The notes: generated from the sequence alone by a model not told the origin. DNA of 64,000 nt from Lasioglossum baleicum (GCF_051020765.1 NC_134933.1:2480001-2544000); one strand, 5' to 3'. Positions 20,276 to 33,100 are shown, numbered from the stretch's first letter. A program made the numbers and translations.

Positions 20276-20983
20276 AATTATGTAAAGGGTGAAATTAATT
20301 TTGATTGAATTTCTGCTTCCCATCATCTATGTAGGACAATTTTATTTTGCATGAATGTCAGATGTCTAGTTGTAAGTGTACACGAGCGATCAAATATGTT
20401 CGAGCGTGAACATTCGTGCGAAAGAAAGAATTGGACAAAAAATATCAATATCAAACATCGGAACGGTGTAGCCGGGATCGCGTGAAATATACCTGACGGA
20501 ATGAACTCGGTTTCCAATTCCACCTGTCCGGTTCCGGGCACGTGGGATCGCGCGTATAAAATATCATCGCGCGGTTCGTTATCGTTTTCTATTTATCGGC
20601 GGGGCGTCGAACAGACCGGCCTTGCTTTTATGAATACATAAATTCACCGGTTTGTCTGGAGCGCATTTTTCCAGCGGCCCATCAAATCATGCCGCGTGCA
20701 ATTAGCGGAGTACACTAACCGTCCGCGGCAGCGAGCGATCGGGAGTGCACGTAATCGCTGCGATTCAATTTCGTTCGTTCGTTCGTTCGAGAGAATTCCC
20801 AGATTTACAATTGTCATACAATAACTCCCATTAATAAACGGACACTCTTAAAATGACGATAACTTTTTTTAACCCTTTGCAGTCGGGGCTGTTTTAACTT
20901 GAAAATTAAACATTTGTTCCGACCCAGAATAATTCCATTGTACACAATGATTTGTTTCATTTTATGGATATGAAACTGATATA
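20276..20983. other. Non-coding; mixed AT-rich and GC-rich sequence
   Basis: 20450-20760 is richer in CG and contains GCGTATAAAATATC (TATA-like, 20555-20560) and at 20769-20790 a (TTCG)n run. I see no reading frame to go with it. Confidence 0.4.
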
Positions 20984-21635
20984 CACTAACGAGCATAACT
21001 GATTCAACATACTTTAAATCAGAATAACTTTTTTATGAATGGACCAAAGGACTTTAATTTCTCTGTAAGGCTAGAAGAATTAGTTTAGTAAATGAGGTCT
21101 AAAAAATATTTTGACAAAATGCATTTGGTCGGGATTGCGAAAAAAATAGTAAAAATTGATTTTCACTACTTTTTTAGCTGGGCCAATAACGAAAATTTAA
21201 AAGATCTGTTTGGTCACAAATGGTATAAATTATATACGCTCCGAAAATTTCATCAAAATTGGTTAATTGGTTTACGAGTTATAAACGATCAAAAGTGGTA
21301 AAAATTGCAATTTTTCAAGATTTGCAGCCTTTTTACCACGTTTGTAAACCAATTAACCGATTTCAATGAAATTTTCGGAGCGTATATAATTTAGACGAGT
21401 TAACCAAACACATCTTTTAAATTTTCGTTATTGGCCCAGCTAAAAAAGTAATAAAAATCAATTTTTACTATTTTTATTCGCAATCCCGACCAAATGCATT
21501 TTTTTCAAAATATTTTTTAGATCTTATTTACTAAACTAATTCTTCTACCCTTACAGAGAAATTGAAGTCCTTTGGTCCATTCATGAAAAAGTTATTCTGA
21601 TTTAAAGTGTGTTGAATCAGTTATGCTCGTTAGTG
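20984..21635. mobile_element. Palindromic Tc1/mariner-type MITE with TA duplication
   Basis: A 652-bp near-palindrome starting CACTAACGAGCATAACTGA and ending with its reverse complement, flanked on both sides by TA (20982-20983, 21636-21637). The arms of about 300 bp carry scattered mismatches; the centre is near 21310. TA duplications and CAC-starting ends fit Tc1/mariner-type elements moved in trans. No transposase. Confidence 0.8.
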
Positions 21636-21904
21636 TAATACCTCATTTCTTAAATGTTTAGTAATTGATTAGTAAAGATTTATTTCTTACGTATATATAA
21701 TTTTAATTCATTGAAAATAACGTCTCCGTCAAAATGCACCTAAACATTTTCGTCATAATTGCATGAAATCCGCAGCCTACTGATTAACAATGTCTGTTCA
21801 AGATTGAAGATGATATACCGACATTGTTAAATGATTTCAATCTCTGAACTGTTTCAAATTGCACAATTGCATAATTTTTTAAACGTGCGTTTAAAATCTT
21901 GCAG
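21636..21904. other. Non-coding AT-rich stretch
   Basis: No gene or repeat structure seen. Confidence 0.4.
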
Positions 21905-21980
21905 ATACCCATTGCACGAATAACGCGAAGAAGAAATAGAGTAAGAGGAAATGCAGTTCTTGTCTTCACCTACATGAAGT
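21905..21980 (+). other. Candidate exon of an unidentified gene
   Basis: Bounded by a plausible acceptor (AAAATCTTGCAG before 21905) and a consensus donor (GTAAGT from 21981). Only one frame is open: IPIARITRRRNRVRG followed by NAVLVFTYMK. The open frame leaves one base that joins in phase to the candidate exon at 22504-22636. Length and signals could be chance; I recognise no family. Confidence 0.2.
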
Positions 21981-22503
21981 GTAAGTACAACGTGGACAAT
22001 GCCAGTGTGGATTGCTATTAAATCTAATCATGATGATTGTGCAAGACGTATGGCAGCCTCAGGAAGTTCGTTAATATCCAACGTCAAACTGTTCTCGGAA
22101 CGTAACAAAAAGAAATGATTATATGGTTTTGAGATGAGTGCAAGATGCTCGTTTATTATGCAAGAAACTAAATGGACAATTAAAGTTTCAAACGACAACA
22201 ACGGTGACATCTTTTATTCACTTTCTCAACGGCCATGATCTTTAATTGCAAATTAATAGAAATGCTTTTCGATGAATTGATTAATGGAAAATTAAATAAC
22301 GATGGAGTTGAAAGCTTGTGTTATGATTGTTTAAGACTAGTTTAAGACAAACTCTGTAAATGTTCAAACTCAAAAATTGATTGTTAAATAATCAAACAAA
22401 AGTTTAAGACAAACTCAACTCGAAACAAGTGCTATAGTTTCATTTCTTGAAGTCTACGTTGCGATCTTTCTCTCTCGTTTTGTAATTATTTTCTTCTTCG
22501 GAG

Positions 22504-22636
22504 ATCGCCGCGCCGTGCCATACGAGGACGAACCAGGATGGCTGTTATGTTTTCAAATGAAAACTGAGGTTAATTGGAAATTGGATAATCAAATACAGAA
22601 ATTACCGGCAGAGCAAGGTTTCAATAGCAGTAGATG
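22504..22636 (+). other. Second candidate exon of the same unidentified gene
   Basis: Acceptor TTTTCTTCTTCGGAG before 22504, donor GTATGT from 22637. In the phase left by the exon at 21905-21980 the frame is open throughout: RRAVPYEDEPGWLLCFQMK, then TEVNWKLDNQIQ, then LPAEQGFNSSRW. Composition is protein-like but I know no homologue. Confidence 0.22.
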
Positions 22637-23871
22637 GTATGTATTACATATAATGCAATTTTCCGCAACTTTACAACAATATGATCGAGTTTCATTCCTG
22701 TTTTCAAATGCATGCTGGTATTCAATGCTTGCTCGAGTTACCGTGCAACAATAAGCTATCACAATTAGTTTTAATTGCCTGGTTTCCAGAAAACCAGTTT
22801 TTATTTATACAGCTGAAATTTTCTTAGTTGATTAACTGTACATTAACTTCATCTTTACGTTCTCTTTCCGTGAAAGACTGACAACTTCTTATTTGCTACA
22901 CATTCCCTTTGTCATATTTTTAAAATTGTTATTAGTTAAGTGATCTTGTTCTTGCGTGGATATGCGTGGCGAGAATAAGAGAAAAACATACTAAGTGAGA
23001 GGCAAAAATGAATGAAGTGAAAGTGAAAATTTGTCCGTCATTGATTGATCGTTTGTGTTGCATGCATTACGTTTGTTGCGACGCTGCACCCCCCATAACA
23101 TCTTTCCTCGGGACCCGTACCGTATTTTATTATGTATACCGAACACTCGAAACAAGCGTCTTCTGGCCACCACGTGATCCGCAGGCCAGGTTCTTTACCT
23201 GCTATTTTTGCACTAAAGTCCGTTAGGAACCCCGAATCTCATCAACGCATTTAGCATTATTTATGACATAGCGACAATAGATTCTCGAAGCCATGGGACA
23301 CAGTTATTCACTTTTCCATATTTTGCTCACTTCGGGATTAGCCCAGGTGTTTGCCCGGCTTCACCCTCTTAATCGTTATGTTCCGTATATTTTGACAGGT
23401 ATGTTTTACCAGGTCCCAAGCGCTTCCCCAGTTTATTGCCCGCTATGGCCATCGTCCAGAGAACCGTTTGAAACGGGCATACTCGAGTCACCCCCACAGC
23501 CTTCGACTTCTACTTACCTGAAGGTGAACATTGACAAGGGCGTCACCCTTGTACCCACCAACCGCTCCACTTTCTCTTCTTTTCGAAAACTCCGCCCAAA
23601 TCGCCGAAATCCTACGAATCGTGGACGCGAGGACCTTCCCCCTCCGGCAGAGGACCCCCCACTCTGACGGACCGTGGACTTACCGTCCTCGCCGTTGCTT
23701 CTGCTGCGCACGCGCTACACACCAAGCGTACCTCTACCATGTCCGTGTGACTACCTGCTCGACTGATCGACACCGACGCGTTCCTTCGATTTTCACGTTG
23801 CCGAAGTTTCGGAAGCATGAGTCGGAAAGTCGGCATCTGGAGACAGAGCGCATTTGAATCCCGGGACGGCG
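22637..23871. other. Non-coding or unidentified stretch
   Basis: AT-rich up to about 23,000, then more balanced. A frame of 124 codons at 23293-23667 (starts MGHSYSLFHILL) has no recognisable domain and shares its DNA with open frames in other phases, so I do not call it a gene. Confidence 0.4.
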
Positions 23872-24571
23872 CACAGTGGTGCCAAATGGCCAAAAAGCGG
23901 AAAAAAATCTATAAAACCAAACCATCCAACAAATTTGCTTGAAAATTTGTGGAAAGCATGCCACAGGTACAACGATTATGTGGCAAGAACATAAATATTT
24001 ATTTATTTATTAATTAATTTATTTTTTCATTAACATTTTTTTTACATGTTTTACAGTTCTCCGATTTTGATGAAATTTAAATATGTTATAGATTTCAACA
24101 TTTTGAACAACTTTTTCCTTTTCCAATATAGGGGGGTCGCTTTTAGTTTTCGAGATATTCGCATTTTCGTATGCAGGAACTGACCAGGAGCCGTAAGAGC
24201 TGTACATACACATATGTATTATATGTATGTACACTGTACACAGCTCTTACGGCTCCTGGTCAGTTCCTGCATACGAAAATGCGAATATCTCGAAAACTAA
24301 AAGCGACCCCCCTATATTGGAAAAGGAAAAAGTTGTTCAAAATGTTGAAATCTATAACATATTTAAATTTCATCAAAATCGGAGAACTGTAAAACATGTA
24401 AAAAAAATGTTAATGAAAAAATAAATTAATTAATAAATAAATAAATATTTATGTTCTTGCCACATAATCGTTGTACCTGTGGCATGCTTTCCACAAATTT
24501 TCAAGCAAATTTGTTGGATGGTTTGGTTTTATAGATTTTTTTCCGCTTTTTGGCCATTTGGCACCACTGTG
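23872..24571. mobile_element. Palindromic Transib-type MITE with CGGCG duplication
   Basis: A 700-bp fold-back with arms 23872-24203 and 24240-24571, virtually identical. The ends read CACAGTGGTGCC and its complement, and the element is flanked by CGGCG at 23867-23871 and 24572-24576. Transib elements have termini like the RAG heptamer CACAGTG and make 5-bp GC-rich duplications, so both features point to Transib. No transposase is encoded; open frames within the arms are palindromic artefacts. Confidence 0.78.
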
Positions 24572-24576
24572 CGGCG

Positions 24577-24960
24577 CACGGTGGCTAAAAGTGACTTACC
24601 TCGCTTCAAAAAGGAATAACTTTCGATAGAAATGAGGTAGAGCGATGCATTTTTTTTTTAATTAAAGCTGCAACTTTGCAGAATATGTGAAAAATAGGGA
24701 GATTACGGTACGAACGGTTTTTACTTTTTACTTTCACAATTTCCAGAAAATGTGGTTCCTGCGTTACCACGGGCAGAAAAAATTTTTTTTAATTTTTGCT
24801 ACATATCATTTCCCGTAGATTTTTTCACGCTGATTTCAAATCTGGTCTCAAAATTTATCTACGGCCTCTGGTTTTGTCAAGAAATCGATTTTTGTGAACA
24901 GAACTAATGTAATCATTTTTCGTTGAAATGATTTGATAACCCACTAGTTTGAAGGTATAT
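24577..24960. mobile_element. Possible end of a second Transib-like element
   Basis: Begins CACGGTGGCTAAAAGTGAC directly after the CGGCG of the neighbouring palindrome, so it has both a Transib-type terminus and a correct left duplication. No matching right end was found; what follows is AT-rich and non-coding. Confidence 0.4.
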
Positions 24961-25127
24961 ATGTATTGTATTCTCATATATAAAACACAATAAAATTAAA
25001 CATAATGAAGTATTTGAACGTTTATTTGACGTATATCACTTGACGCGGGCGCGCGTACGATCAGCCGATGTATCGCTGCGATTGCCACTGGCACTCCTTG
25101 TAGGCTATGTGTGTGGCTGTAATGTAA
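24961..25127. other. Spacer before the satellite-like array
   Basis: Short AT-rich then GC-richer sequence with no recognised feature. Its last base, A at 25127, precedes the TC start of the first Helitron-like unit. Confidence 0.5.
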
Positions 25128-25715
25128 TCTATATGTATATATAAAAGCGAAGTCCTGACTCACCTATCAACGCCCAGGCTAAACCCTCGGACTTAGAAAG
25201 CTGAAATTTTGCACAGAGGTTTCCCTTATGATCTATACAAGGGATAAGAAAGGATATTTCGAAATTCAATCCCCAAGGGGGTGAAAAGGGGTTGCAACGT
25301 TTGTATGAGGAATATTTTGTTCGTGGTCGGATTTACTTCGTACTTGGTCTTAATGCTCTTTGATATAATTAACCAAACACCTATTTCGGCATTTTAAAAA
25401 ATTCAACCCCTAAGGGGGTGAAAAGGGGTTGCAACGTGTTTGTATGAGGAATATTTTGTTCGTGGTCGGATTTACTTCATACTTGGTCTTAATGCTCTTT
25501 GATATAATTAATCAAACACCTGTTTCGGCATTTTAAAAAATTGAACCCCCAAGGGGGTGAAAAGGGGTTTTGAAATCTAAGATTGCGGCATGACATAAAA
25601 TTAAAACTCTATAGGGGTGAATGGGGGGTTAAAAGGTTTTATATGGAGAAACAATATCAATTTCCGAGGGCATTAAACGGTTTTCTGTGCGAGCGAAGCC
25701 GCGGGCAAAAGCTAG
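25128..25715 (+). mobile_element. Complete 588-bp Helitron-like unit
   Basis: Starts TCTATATG after an A and ends GGGCAAAAGCTAG before a T. It consists of a head of about 180 bp, two full 137-bp internal repeats plus a partial one, and a tail of about 145 bp. The tail ends with GCGAGCGAAGCCGC, able to form a short hairpin about ten bases before CTAG. A 5' TC, a 3' hairpin plus CTRR, insertion between A and T and no terminal inverted repeats are the features of Helitrons. It encodes no protein, so it is non-autonomous. The next unit starts directly after it (CTAG/TC) without spacer. Confidence 0.7.
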
Positions 25716-26309
25716 TCTATACATATATATAAAAGCGAAGTCCTGACTCACCTATCAACGCCCAGGCTAAACCCTTCGACTTAGAAAGCTGAAATTTTGC
25801 ACAGAGGTTTCCCTTATGATCTATACAAGGGATAAGAAAGGATATTTCGAAATTCAATCCCCAAGGGGGTGAAAAGGGGTTGCAACGTTTGTATGAGGAA
25901 TATTCTGTTCGTGGTCGGATTTACTTCGTACTTGGTCTTAATGCTCTTTGATATAATTAATCAAACACCTATTTCGGCATTTTAAAAAATACAACCCCTA
26001 AGGGCATGAAAAGGGGTTGCAACGTTTGTATGAGGAATATTTTGTTCGTGGTCGGATTTACTTCGTACTTGGTCTTAATGCTCTTTGATATAATTAATCA
26101 AACACCTATTTCGGCATTTTAAAAAATTCAACCCCTAAGGGGGTGAAAAGGGGTTGCAACGTTTGTATGAGGAATATTCTGTTCGTGGTCGGATTTACTT
26201 CGTACTTGGTCTTAATGCTCTTTGATATAATTAATCAAACACCTGTTTCGGCATTTTAAAAAATTGAACCCCCAAGGGGGTGAAAAGGGGTTGCAACGTT
26301 TGTATGAGG

Positions 26310-27185
26310 TGTTACGAGCCAGGGCCGCGAGCAGCACGAGTGGCCGGCGAAGGGTTATTACCCTAGGAATATGATATAAATTTGTTAGTTAAGGAACGCG
26401 GACGAACCCAATGCAAAACTGGGGAGCCGCTTGGTTGGATAAATCTCTGTTCGGACAATTGGAATGTCGCGAAAGAACCTGATGGTTAATCAGGGAATTG
26501 CTAGGATAATTAGTAAGCCTCGTAACTAGTATAATTTAATTGATACAATCCGAGCGGTAAGATTGTATCATGTGGGGACGTTCAATTACTTGGTTAGGAT
26601 ATTGGACGATAATTATGGGTTTAATGAATTTGAGTTAATTATCAAAAGAAGACAAATATATTCTTACTATAGAGTTTCGTTCTACAAGTGTACTTGTGTC
26701 GCGAATGAACTGAATTTAGAATAGGAAAGAAATTGAAAGGTGATATTACCTAAGCTAAGACGCACGGTGTTGACGCACTGGCAATGCGGGGAACTCGGAG
26801 CAACCTTGTCACTGCCTAACAGATTTTAGGCCGAACTCGCGGAATCTGTACGGTTAAACTTTGATTCAAAAGGAACGAACGTCCTATCTCACTGGTAGTT
26901 GACTTCCGAGATGCAGCACGACGCGACACTACTCGTGATTACGACAGTACTAGCCCCCGAGAGTAGAAATGTAAGGGCTTATATAGCCCTGCAATGACGG
27001 GTGGTACTTGTCAGTACCCTTCAAGTGAACATTCGTATTTTGTCAACGACCAGTTGGTCGTGCGTACGTTTGGGCCCTAAACTAACCTAAACAGTTATGT
27101 AGATTTATCTAGGGTAGCTCTGTTCGTTTATCTAGGACGGTTCCTGCCAGAGATGATATTGAACACCTGTTCGACATCCGTAGCA
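26310..27185. mobile_element. Solo LTR, copy 1, inside the array
   Basis: 876 bp, starting TGTTACGAGCC and ending CATCCGTAGCA, flanked by GAGG at 26306-26309 and 27186-27189. A TG...CA unit with a 4-bp duplication and no internal region is a solo LTR, probably Ty3/gypsy. Inside are a TATA-like TTATATA (26979-26985) within GGGCT...AGCCC and a perfect 10-bp stem TGATACAATC/GATTGTATCA (26541-26570). Confidence 0.85.
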
Positions 27186-30100
27186 GAGGAATATTTTGTT
27201 CGTGGTCGGATTTACTTCATACTTGGTCTTAATGCTCTTTGATATAATTAATCAAACACCTATTTCGGCATTTTAAAAAATTCAACCCCCAAGGGGGTGA
27301 AAAGGGGTTGCAACGTTTGTATGAGGAATATTTTGTTCGTGGTCGGATTTACTTCGTACTTGGTCTTAATGCTCTTTGATGTAATTAATCAAACACCTGT
27401 TTCGGCATTTTGAAAAATTGAACCCCCAAGGGGGTGAAAAGGGGTTGCAACGTTTGTATGAGGAATATTCTGTTCGTGGTCGGATTTACTTCGTACTTGG
27501 TCTTAATGCTCTTTGATGTAATTAATCAAACACCAATTTCGGCATTGTAAAAAATTCAACCCCTAAGGTGGTGAAAAGGGGTTGCAACGTTTGTATGAGG
27601 AATATTTTGTTCGTTGTCGGATTTACTTCATACTTGGTCTTAATGCTCTTTGATATAATTAATCAAACACCTATTTCGGCATTTTAAAAAATTCAACCCC
27701 CAAGGGGGTGAAAAGGGGTTGCAACGTTTGTATGAGGAATATTTTGTTCGTGGTCGGATTTACTTCGTACTTGGTCTTAATGCTCTTTGATGTAATTAAT
27801 CAAACACCTGTTTCGGCATTTTGAAAAATTGAACCCCCAAGGGGGTGAAAAGGGGTTGCAACGTTTGTATGAGGAATATTCTGTTCGTGGTCGGATTTAC
27901 TTCGTACTTGGTCTTAATGCTCTTTGATGTAATTAATCAAACACCAATTTCGGCATTGTAAAAAATTCAACCCCTAAGGTGGTGAAAAGGGGTTGCAACG
28001 TTTGTATGAGGAATATTTTGTTCGTTGTCGGATTTACTTCATACTTGGTCTTAATGCTCTTTGATATAATTAATCAAACACCTGTTTCGGCATTTTGAAA
28101 AATTGAACCCCCAAGGGGGTGAAAAGGGGTTGCAACGTTTGTATGAGGAATATTCTGTTCGTGGTCGGATTTACTTCGTACTTGGTCTTAATGCTCTTTG
28201 ATATAATTAATCAAACACCTATTTCGGCATTTTAAAAAATTCAACCCCTAAGGGGGTGAAAAGGGGTTGCAACGTTTGTATGAGGAATATTTTGTTCGTT
28301 GTCGGATTTACTTCATACTTGGTCTTAATGCTCTTTGATATAATCTATAACTATAAAAGCGAAGTCCTGACACACCTATCAACGCCCAGGCTAAACCCTT
28401 GGACTTAGAAAGCTGAAATTTTGCACAAAGGTTTCCCTTATGATCTATACAAGGGATAAGAAAGGATATTTCGAAATTCAATTCCCAAGGAGGAGAAAAG
28501 GGGTTGCAACGTTTGTATGAGGAATATTCTGTTCGTGGTCGGATTTACTTCGTACTTGGTCTTAATGCTCTTTGATGTAATTAATCAAACACCAATTTCG
28601 GCATTTTAAAAAATTCAACCCCTAAGGGGGTGAAAAGGGGTTGCAACGTTTGTATGAGGAATATTTTGTTCGTGGTCGGATTTACTTCGTACTTGGTCTT
28701 AATGCTCTTTGATGTAATTAATCAAACACCAATTTCGGCATTGTAAAAAATTCAACCCCTAAGGTGGTGAAAAGGGGTTGAAACGTTTGTATGAGGAATA
28801 TTTTGTTCGTTGTCGGATTTACTTCATACTTGGTCTTAATGCTCTTTGATATAATCTATAACTATAAAAGCGAAGTCCTGACACACCTATCAACGCCCAG
28901 GCTAAACCCTTGGACTTAGAAAGCTGAAATTTTGCACAAAGGTTTCCCTTATGATCTATACAAGGGATAAGAAAGGATATTTCGAAATTCAATTCCCAAG
29001 GAGGTGAAAAGGGGTTGCAACGTTTGTATGAGGAATATTCTGTTCGTGGTCGGATTTACTTCGTACTTGGTCTTAATGCTCTTTGATGTAATTAATCAAA
29101 CACCAATTTCGGCATTTTAAAAAATTCAACCCCTAAGGGGGTGAAAAGGGGTTGCAACGTTTGTATGAGGAATATTCTGTTCGTGGTCGGATTTACTTCG
29201 TACTTGGTCTTAATGCTCTTTGATATAATTAATCAAACACCTGTTTCGGCATTTTAAAAAATTGAACCCCCAAGGGGGTGAAAAGGGGTTGCAACGTTTG
29301 TATGAGGAATATTCTGTTCGTGGTCGGATTTACTTCGTACTTGGTCTTAATGCTCTTTGATATAATTAATCAAACACCTATTTCGGCATTTTAAAAAATT
29401 CAACCCCCAAGGGGGTGAAAAGGGGTTGCAACGTTTGTATGAGGAATATTTTGTTCGTGGTCGGATTTACTTCGTACTTGGTCTTAATGCTCTTTGATGT
29501 AATTAATCAAACACCTGTTTCGGCATTTTGAAAAATTGAACCCCCAAGGGGGTGAAAAGGGGTTGCAACGTTTGTATGAGGAATATTCTGTTCGTGGTCG
29601 GATTTACTTCGTACTTGGTCTTAATGCTCTTTGATATAATTAATCAAACACCTATTTCGGCATTTTAAAAAATTCAACCCCTAAGGGGGTGAAAAGGGGT
29701 TGCAACGTTTGTATGAGGAATATTTTGTTCGTGGTCGGATTTACTTCGTACTTGGTCTTAATGCTCTTTGATATAATTACTCAAACACCTATTTCGGCAT
29801 TTTAGAAAATTCAACCCCTAAGGGGGTGAGAAGGGGTTGCAACGTTTGTATGAGGAATATATTGTTCGTGGTCGGATTTACTTCGTACTTGGTCTTAATG
29901 CTCTTTGATGTAATTAATCAAACACCAATTTCGGCATTGTAAAAAATTCAACCCCTAAGGTGGTGAAAAGGGGTTGCAACGTTTGTATGAGGAATATTTT
30001 GTTCGTTGTCGGATTTACTTCATACTTGGTCTTAATGCTCTTTGATATAATCTATAACTATAAAAGCGAAGTCCTGACACACCTATCAACGCCCAGGCTA

Positions 30101-33100
30101 AACCCTTGGACTTAGAAAGCTGAAATTTTGCACAAAGGTTTCCCTTATGATCTATACAAGGGATAAGAAAGGATATTTCGAAATTCAATTCCCAAGGAGG
30201 TGAAAAGGGGTTGCAACGTTTGTATGAGGAATATTCTGTTCGTGGTCGGATTTACTTCGTACTTGGTCTTAATGCTCTTTGATGTAATTAATCAAACACC
30301 AATTTCGGCATTTTAAAAAATTCAACCCCTAAGGGGGTGAAAAGGGGTTGCAACGTTTGTATGAGGAATATTTTGTTCGTGGTCGGATTTACTTCGTACT
30401 TGGTCTTAATGCTCTTTGATGTAATTAATCAAACACCAATTTCGGCATTGTAAAAAATTCAACCCCTAAGGTGGTGAAAAGGGGTTGCAACGTTTGTATG
30501 AGGAATATTTTGTTCGTTGTCGGATTTACTTCATACTTGGTCTTAATGCTCTTTGATATAATCTATAACTATAAAAGCGAAGTCCTGACACACCTATCAA
30601 CGCCCAGGCTAAACCCTTGGACTTAGAAAGCTGAAATTTTGCACAAAGGTTTCCCTTATGATCTATACAAGGGATAAGAAAGGATATTTCGAAATTCAAT
30701 TCCCAAGGAGGTGAAAAGGGGTTGCAACGTTTGTATGAGGAATATTCTGTTCGTGGTCGGATTTACTTCGTACTTGGTCTTAATGCTCTTTGATATAATT
30801 AATCAAACACCTATTTCGGCATTTTAAAAAATTCAACCCCTAAGGGGGTGAAAAGGGGTTGCAACGTTTGTATGAGGAATATTCTGTTCGTGGTCGGATT
30901 TACTTCGTACTTGGTCTTAATGCTCTTTGATATAATTAATCAAACACCTGTTTCGGCATTTTAAAAAATTGAACCCCCAAGGGGGTGAAAAGGGGTTGCA
31001 ACGTTTGTATGAGGAATATTCTGTTCGTGGTCGGATTTACTTCGTACTTGGTCTTAATGCTCTTTGATATAATTAATCAAACACCTATTTCGGCATTTTA
31101 AAAAATTCAACCCCCAAGGGGGTGAAAAGGGGTTGCAACGTTTGTATGAGGAATATTTTGTTCGTGGTCGGATTTACTTCGTACTTGGTCTTAATGCTCT
31201 TTGATGTAATTAATCAAACACCTGTTTCGGCATTTTGAAAAATTGAACCCCCAAGGGGGTGAAAAGGGGTTGCAACGTTTGTATGAGGAATATTCTGTTC
31301 GTGGTCGGATTTACTTCGTACTTGGTCTTAATGCTCTTTGATATAATTAATCAAACACCTATTTCGGCATTTTAAAAAATTCAACCCCTAAGGGGGTGAA
31401 AAGGGGTTGCAACGTTTGTATGAGGAATATTTTGTTCGTGGTCGGATTTACTTCGTACTTGGTCTTAATGCTCTTTGATATAATTACTCAAACACCTATT
31501 TCGGCATTTTAGAAAATTCAACCCCTAAGGGGGTGAGAAGGGGTTGCAACGTTTGTATGAGGAATATATTGTTCGTGGTCGGATTTACTTCGTACTTGGT
31601 CTTAATGCTCTTTGATGTAATTAATCAAACACCAATTTCGGCATTGTAAAAAATTCAACCCCTAAGGTGGTGAAAAGGGGTTGCAACGTTTGTATGAGGA
31701 ATATTTTGTTCGTTGTCGGATTTACTTCATACTTGGTCTTAATGCTCTTTGATATAATCTATAACTATAAAAGCGAAGTCCTGACACACCTATCAACGCC
31801 CAGGCTAAACCCTTGGACTTAGAAAGCTGAAATTTTGCACAAAGGTTTCCCTTATGATCTATACAAGGGATAAGAAAGGATATTTCGAAATTCAATTCCC
31901 AAGGAGGTGAAAAGGGGTTGCAACGTTTGTATGAGGAATATTCTGTTCGTGGTCGGATTTACTTCGTACTTGGTCTTAATGCTCTTTGATGTAATTAATC
32001 AAACACCAATTTCGGCATTTTAAAAAATTTCAACCCCTAAGGGGGTGGAAAGGGGTTGCAACGTTTGTATGAGGAATATTTTGTTCGTGGTCGGATTTAC
32101 TTCGTACTTGGTCTTAATGCTCTTTGATATAATTAATCAAACACCTATTTCGGCATTTTAAAAAATTCAACCCCTAAGGGGGTGAAAAGGGGTTGCAACG
32201 TTTGTATGAGGAATATTTTGTTCGTGGTCGGATTTACTTCGTACTTGGTCTTAATGCTCTTTGATGTAATTAATCAAACACCAATTTCGGCATTGTAAAA
32301 AATTCAACCTCTAAGCTGGTGAAAAGGGGTTGCAACGTTTGTATGAGGAATATTTTGTTCGTTGTCGGATTTACTTCATACTTGGTCTTAATGCTCTTTG
32401 ATATAATCTATAACTATAAAAGCGAAGTCCTGACACACCTATCAACGCCCAGGCTAAACCCTTGGACTTAGAAAGCTGAAATTTTGCACAAAGGTTTCCC
32501 TTATGATCTATACAAGGGATAAGAAAGGATATTTCGAAATTCAATTCCCAAGGAGGTGAAAAGGGGTTGCAACGTTTGTATGAGGAATATTCTGTTCGTG
32601 GTCGGATTTACTTCGTACTTGGTCTTAATGCTCTTTGATATAATTAATCAAACACCTATTTCGGCATTTTAAAAAATTCAACCCCTAAGGGGGTGAAAAG
32701 GGGTTGCAACGTTTGTATGAGGAATATTCTGTTCGTGGTCGGATTTACTTCGTACTTGGTCTTAATGCTCTTTGATATAATTAATCAAACACCTGTTTCG
32801 GCATTTTAAAAAATTGAACCCCCAAGGGGGTGAAAAGGGGTTGCAACGTTTGTATGAGGAATATTCTGTTCGTGGTCGGATTTACTTCGTACTTGGTCTT
32901 AATGCTCTTTGATATAATTAATCAAACACCTATTTCGGCATTTTAAAAAATTCAACCCCCAAGGGGGTGAAAAGGGGTTGCAACGTTTGTATGAGGAATA
33001 TTTTGTTCGTGGTCGGATTTACTTCGTACTTGGTCTTAATGCTCTTTGATGTAATTAATCAAACACCTGTTTCGGCATTTTGAAAAATTGAACCCCCAAG

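Noticed and set aside
20540..20570. Core promoter at TATAAA
   Set aside because: No initiator, transcript or open frame downstream; TATAAA is common in such DNA.
23293..23667. 124-codon frame starting MGHSYSLF as a gene
   Set aside because: No domain or homologue recognised, other frames are equally open over the same DNA, and the composition is not convincing.
24019..24424. Mirror-image reading frames on both strands (same peptide at two places)
   Set aside because: They are the two arms of the Transib-type palindrome read in opposite directions.
26310..27185. Independent insertions of the 876-bp element
   Set aside because: All three copies share monomer position, orientation and target duplication, so duplication with the array is far more likely.
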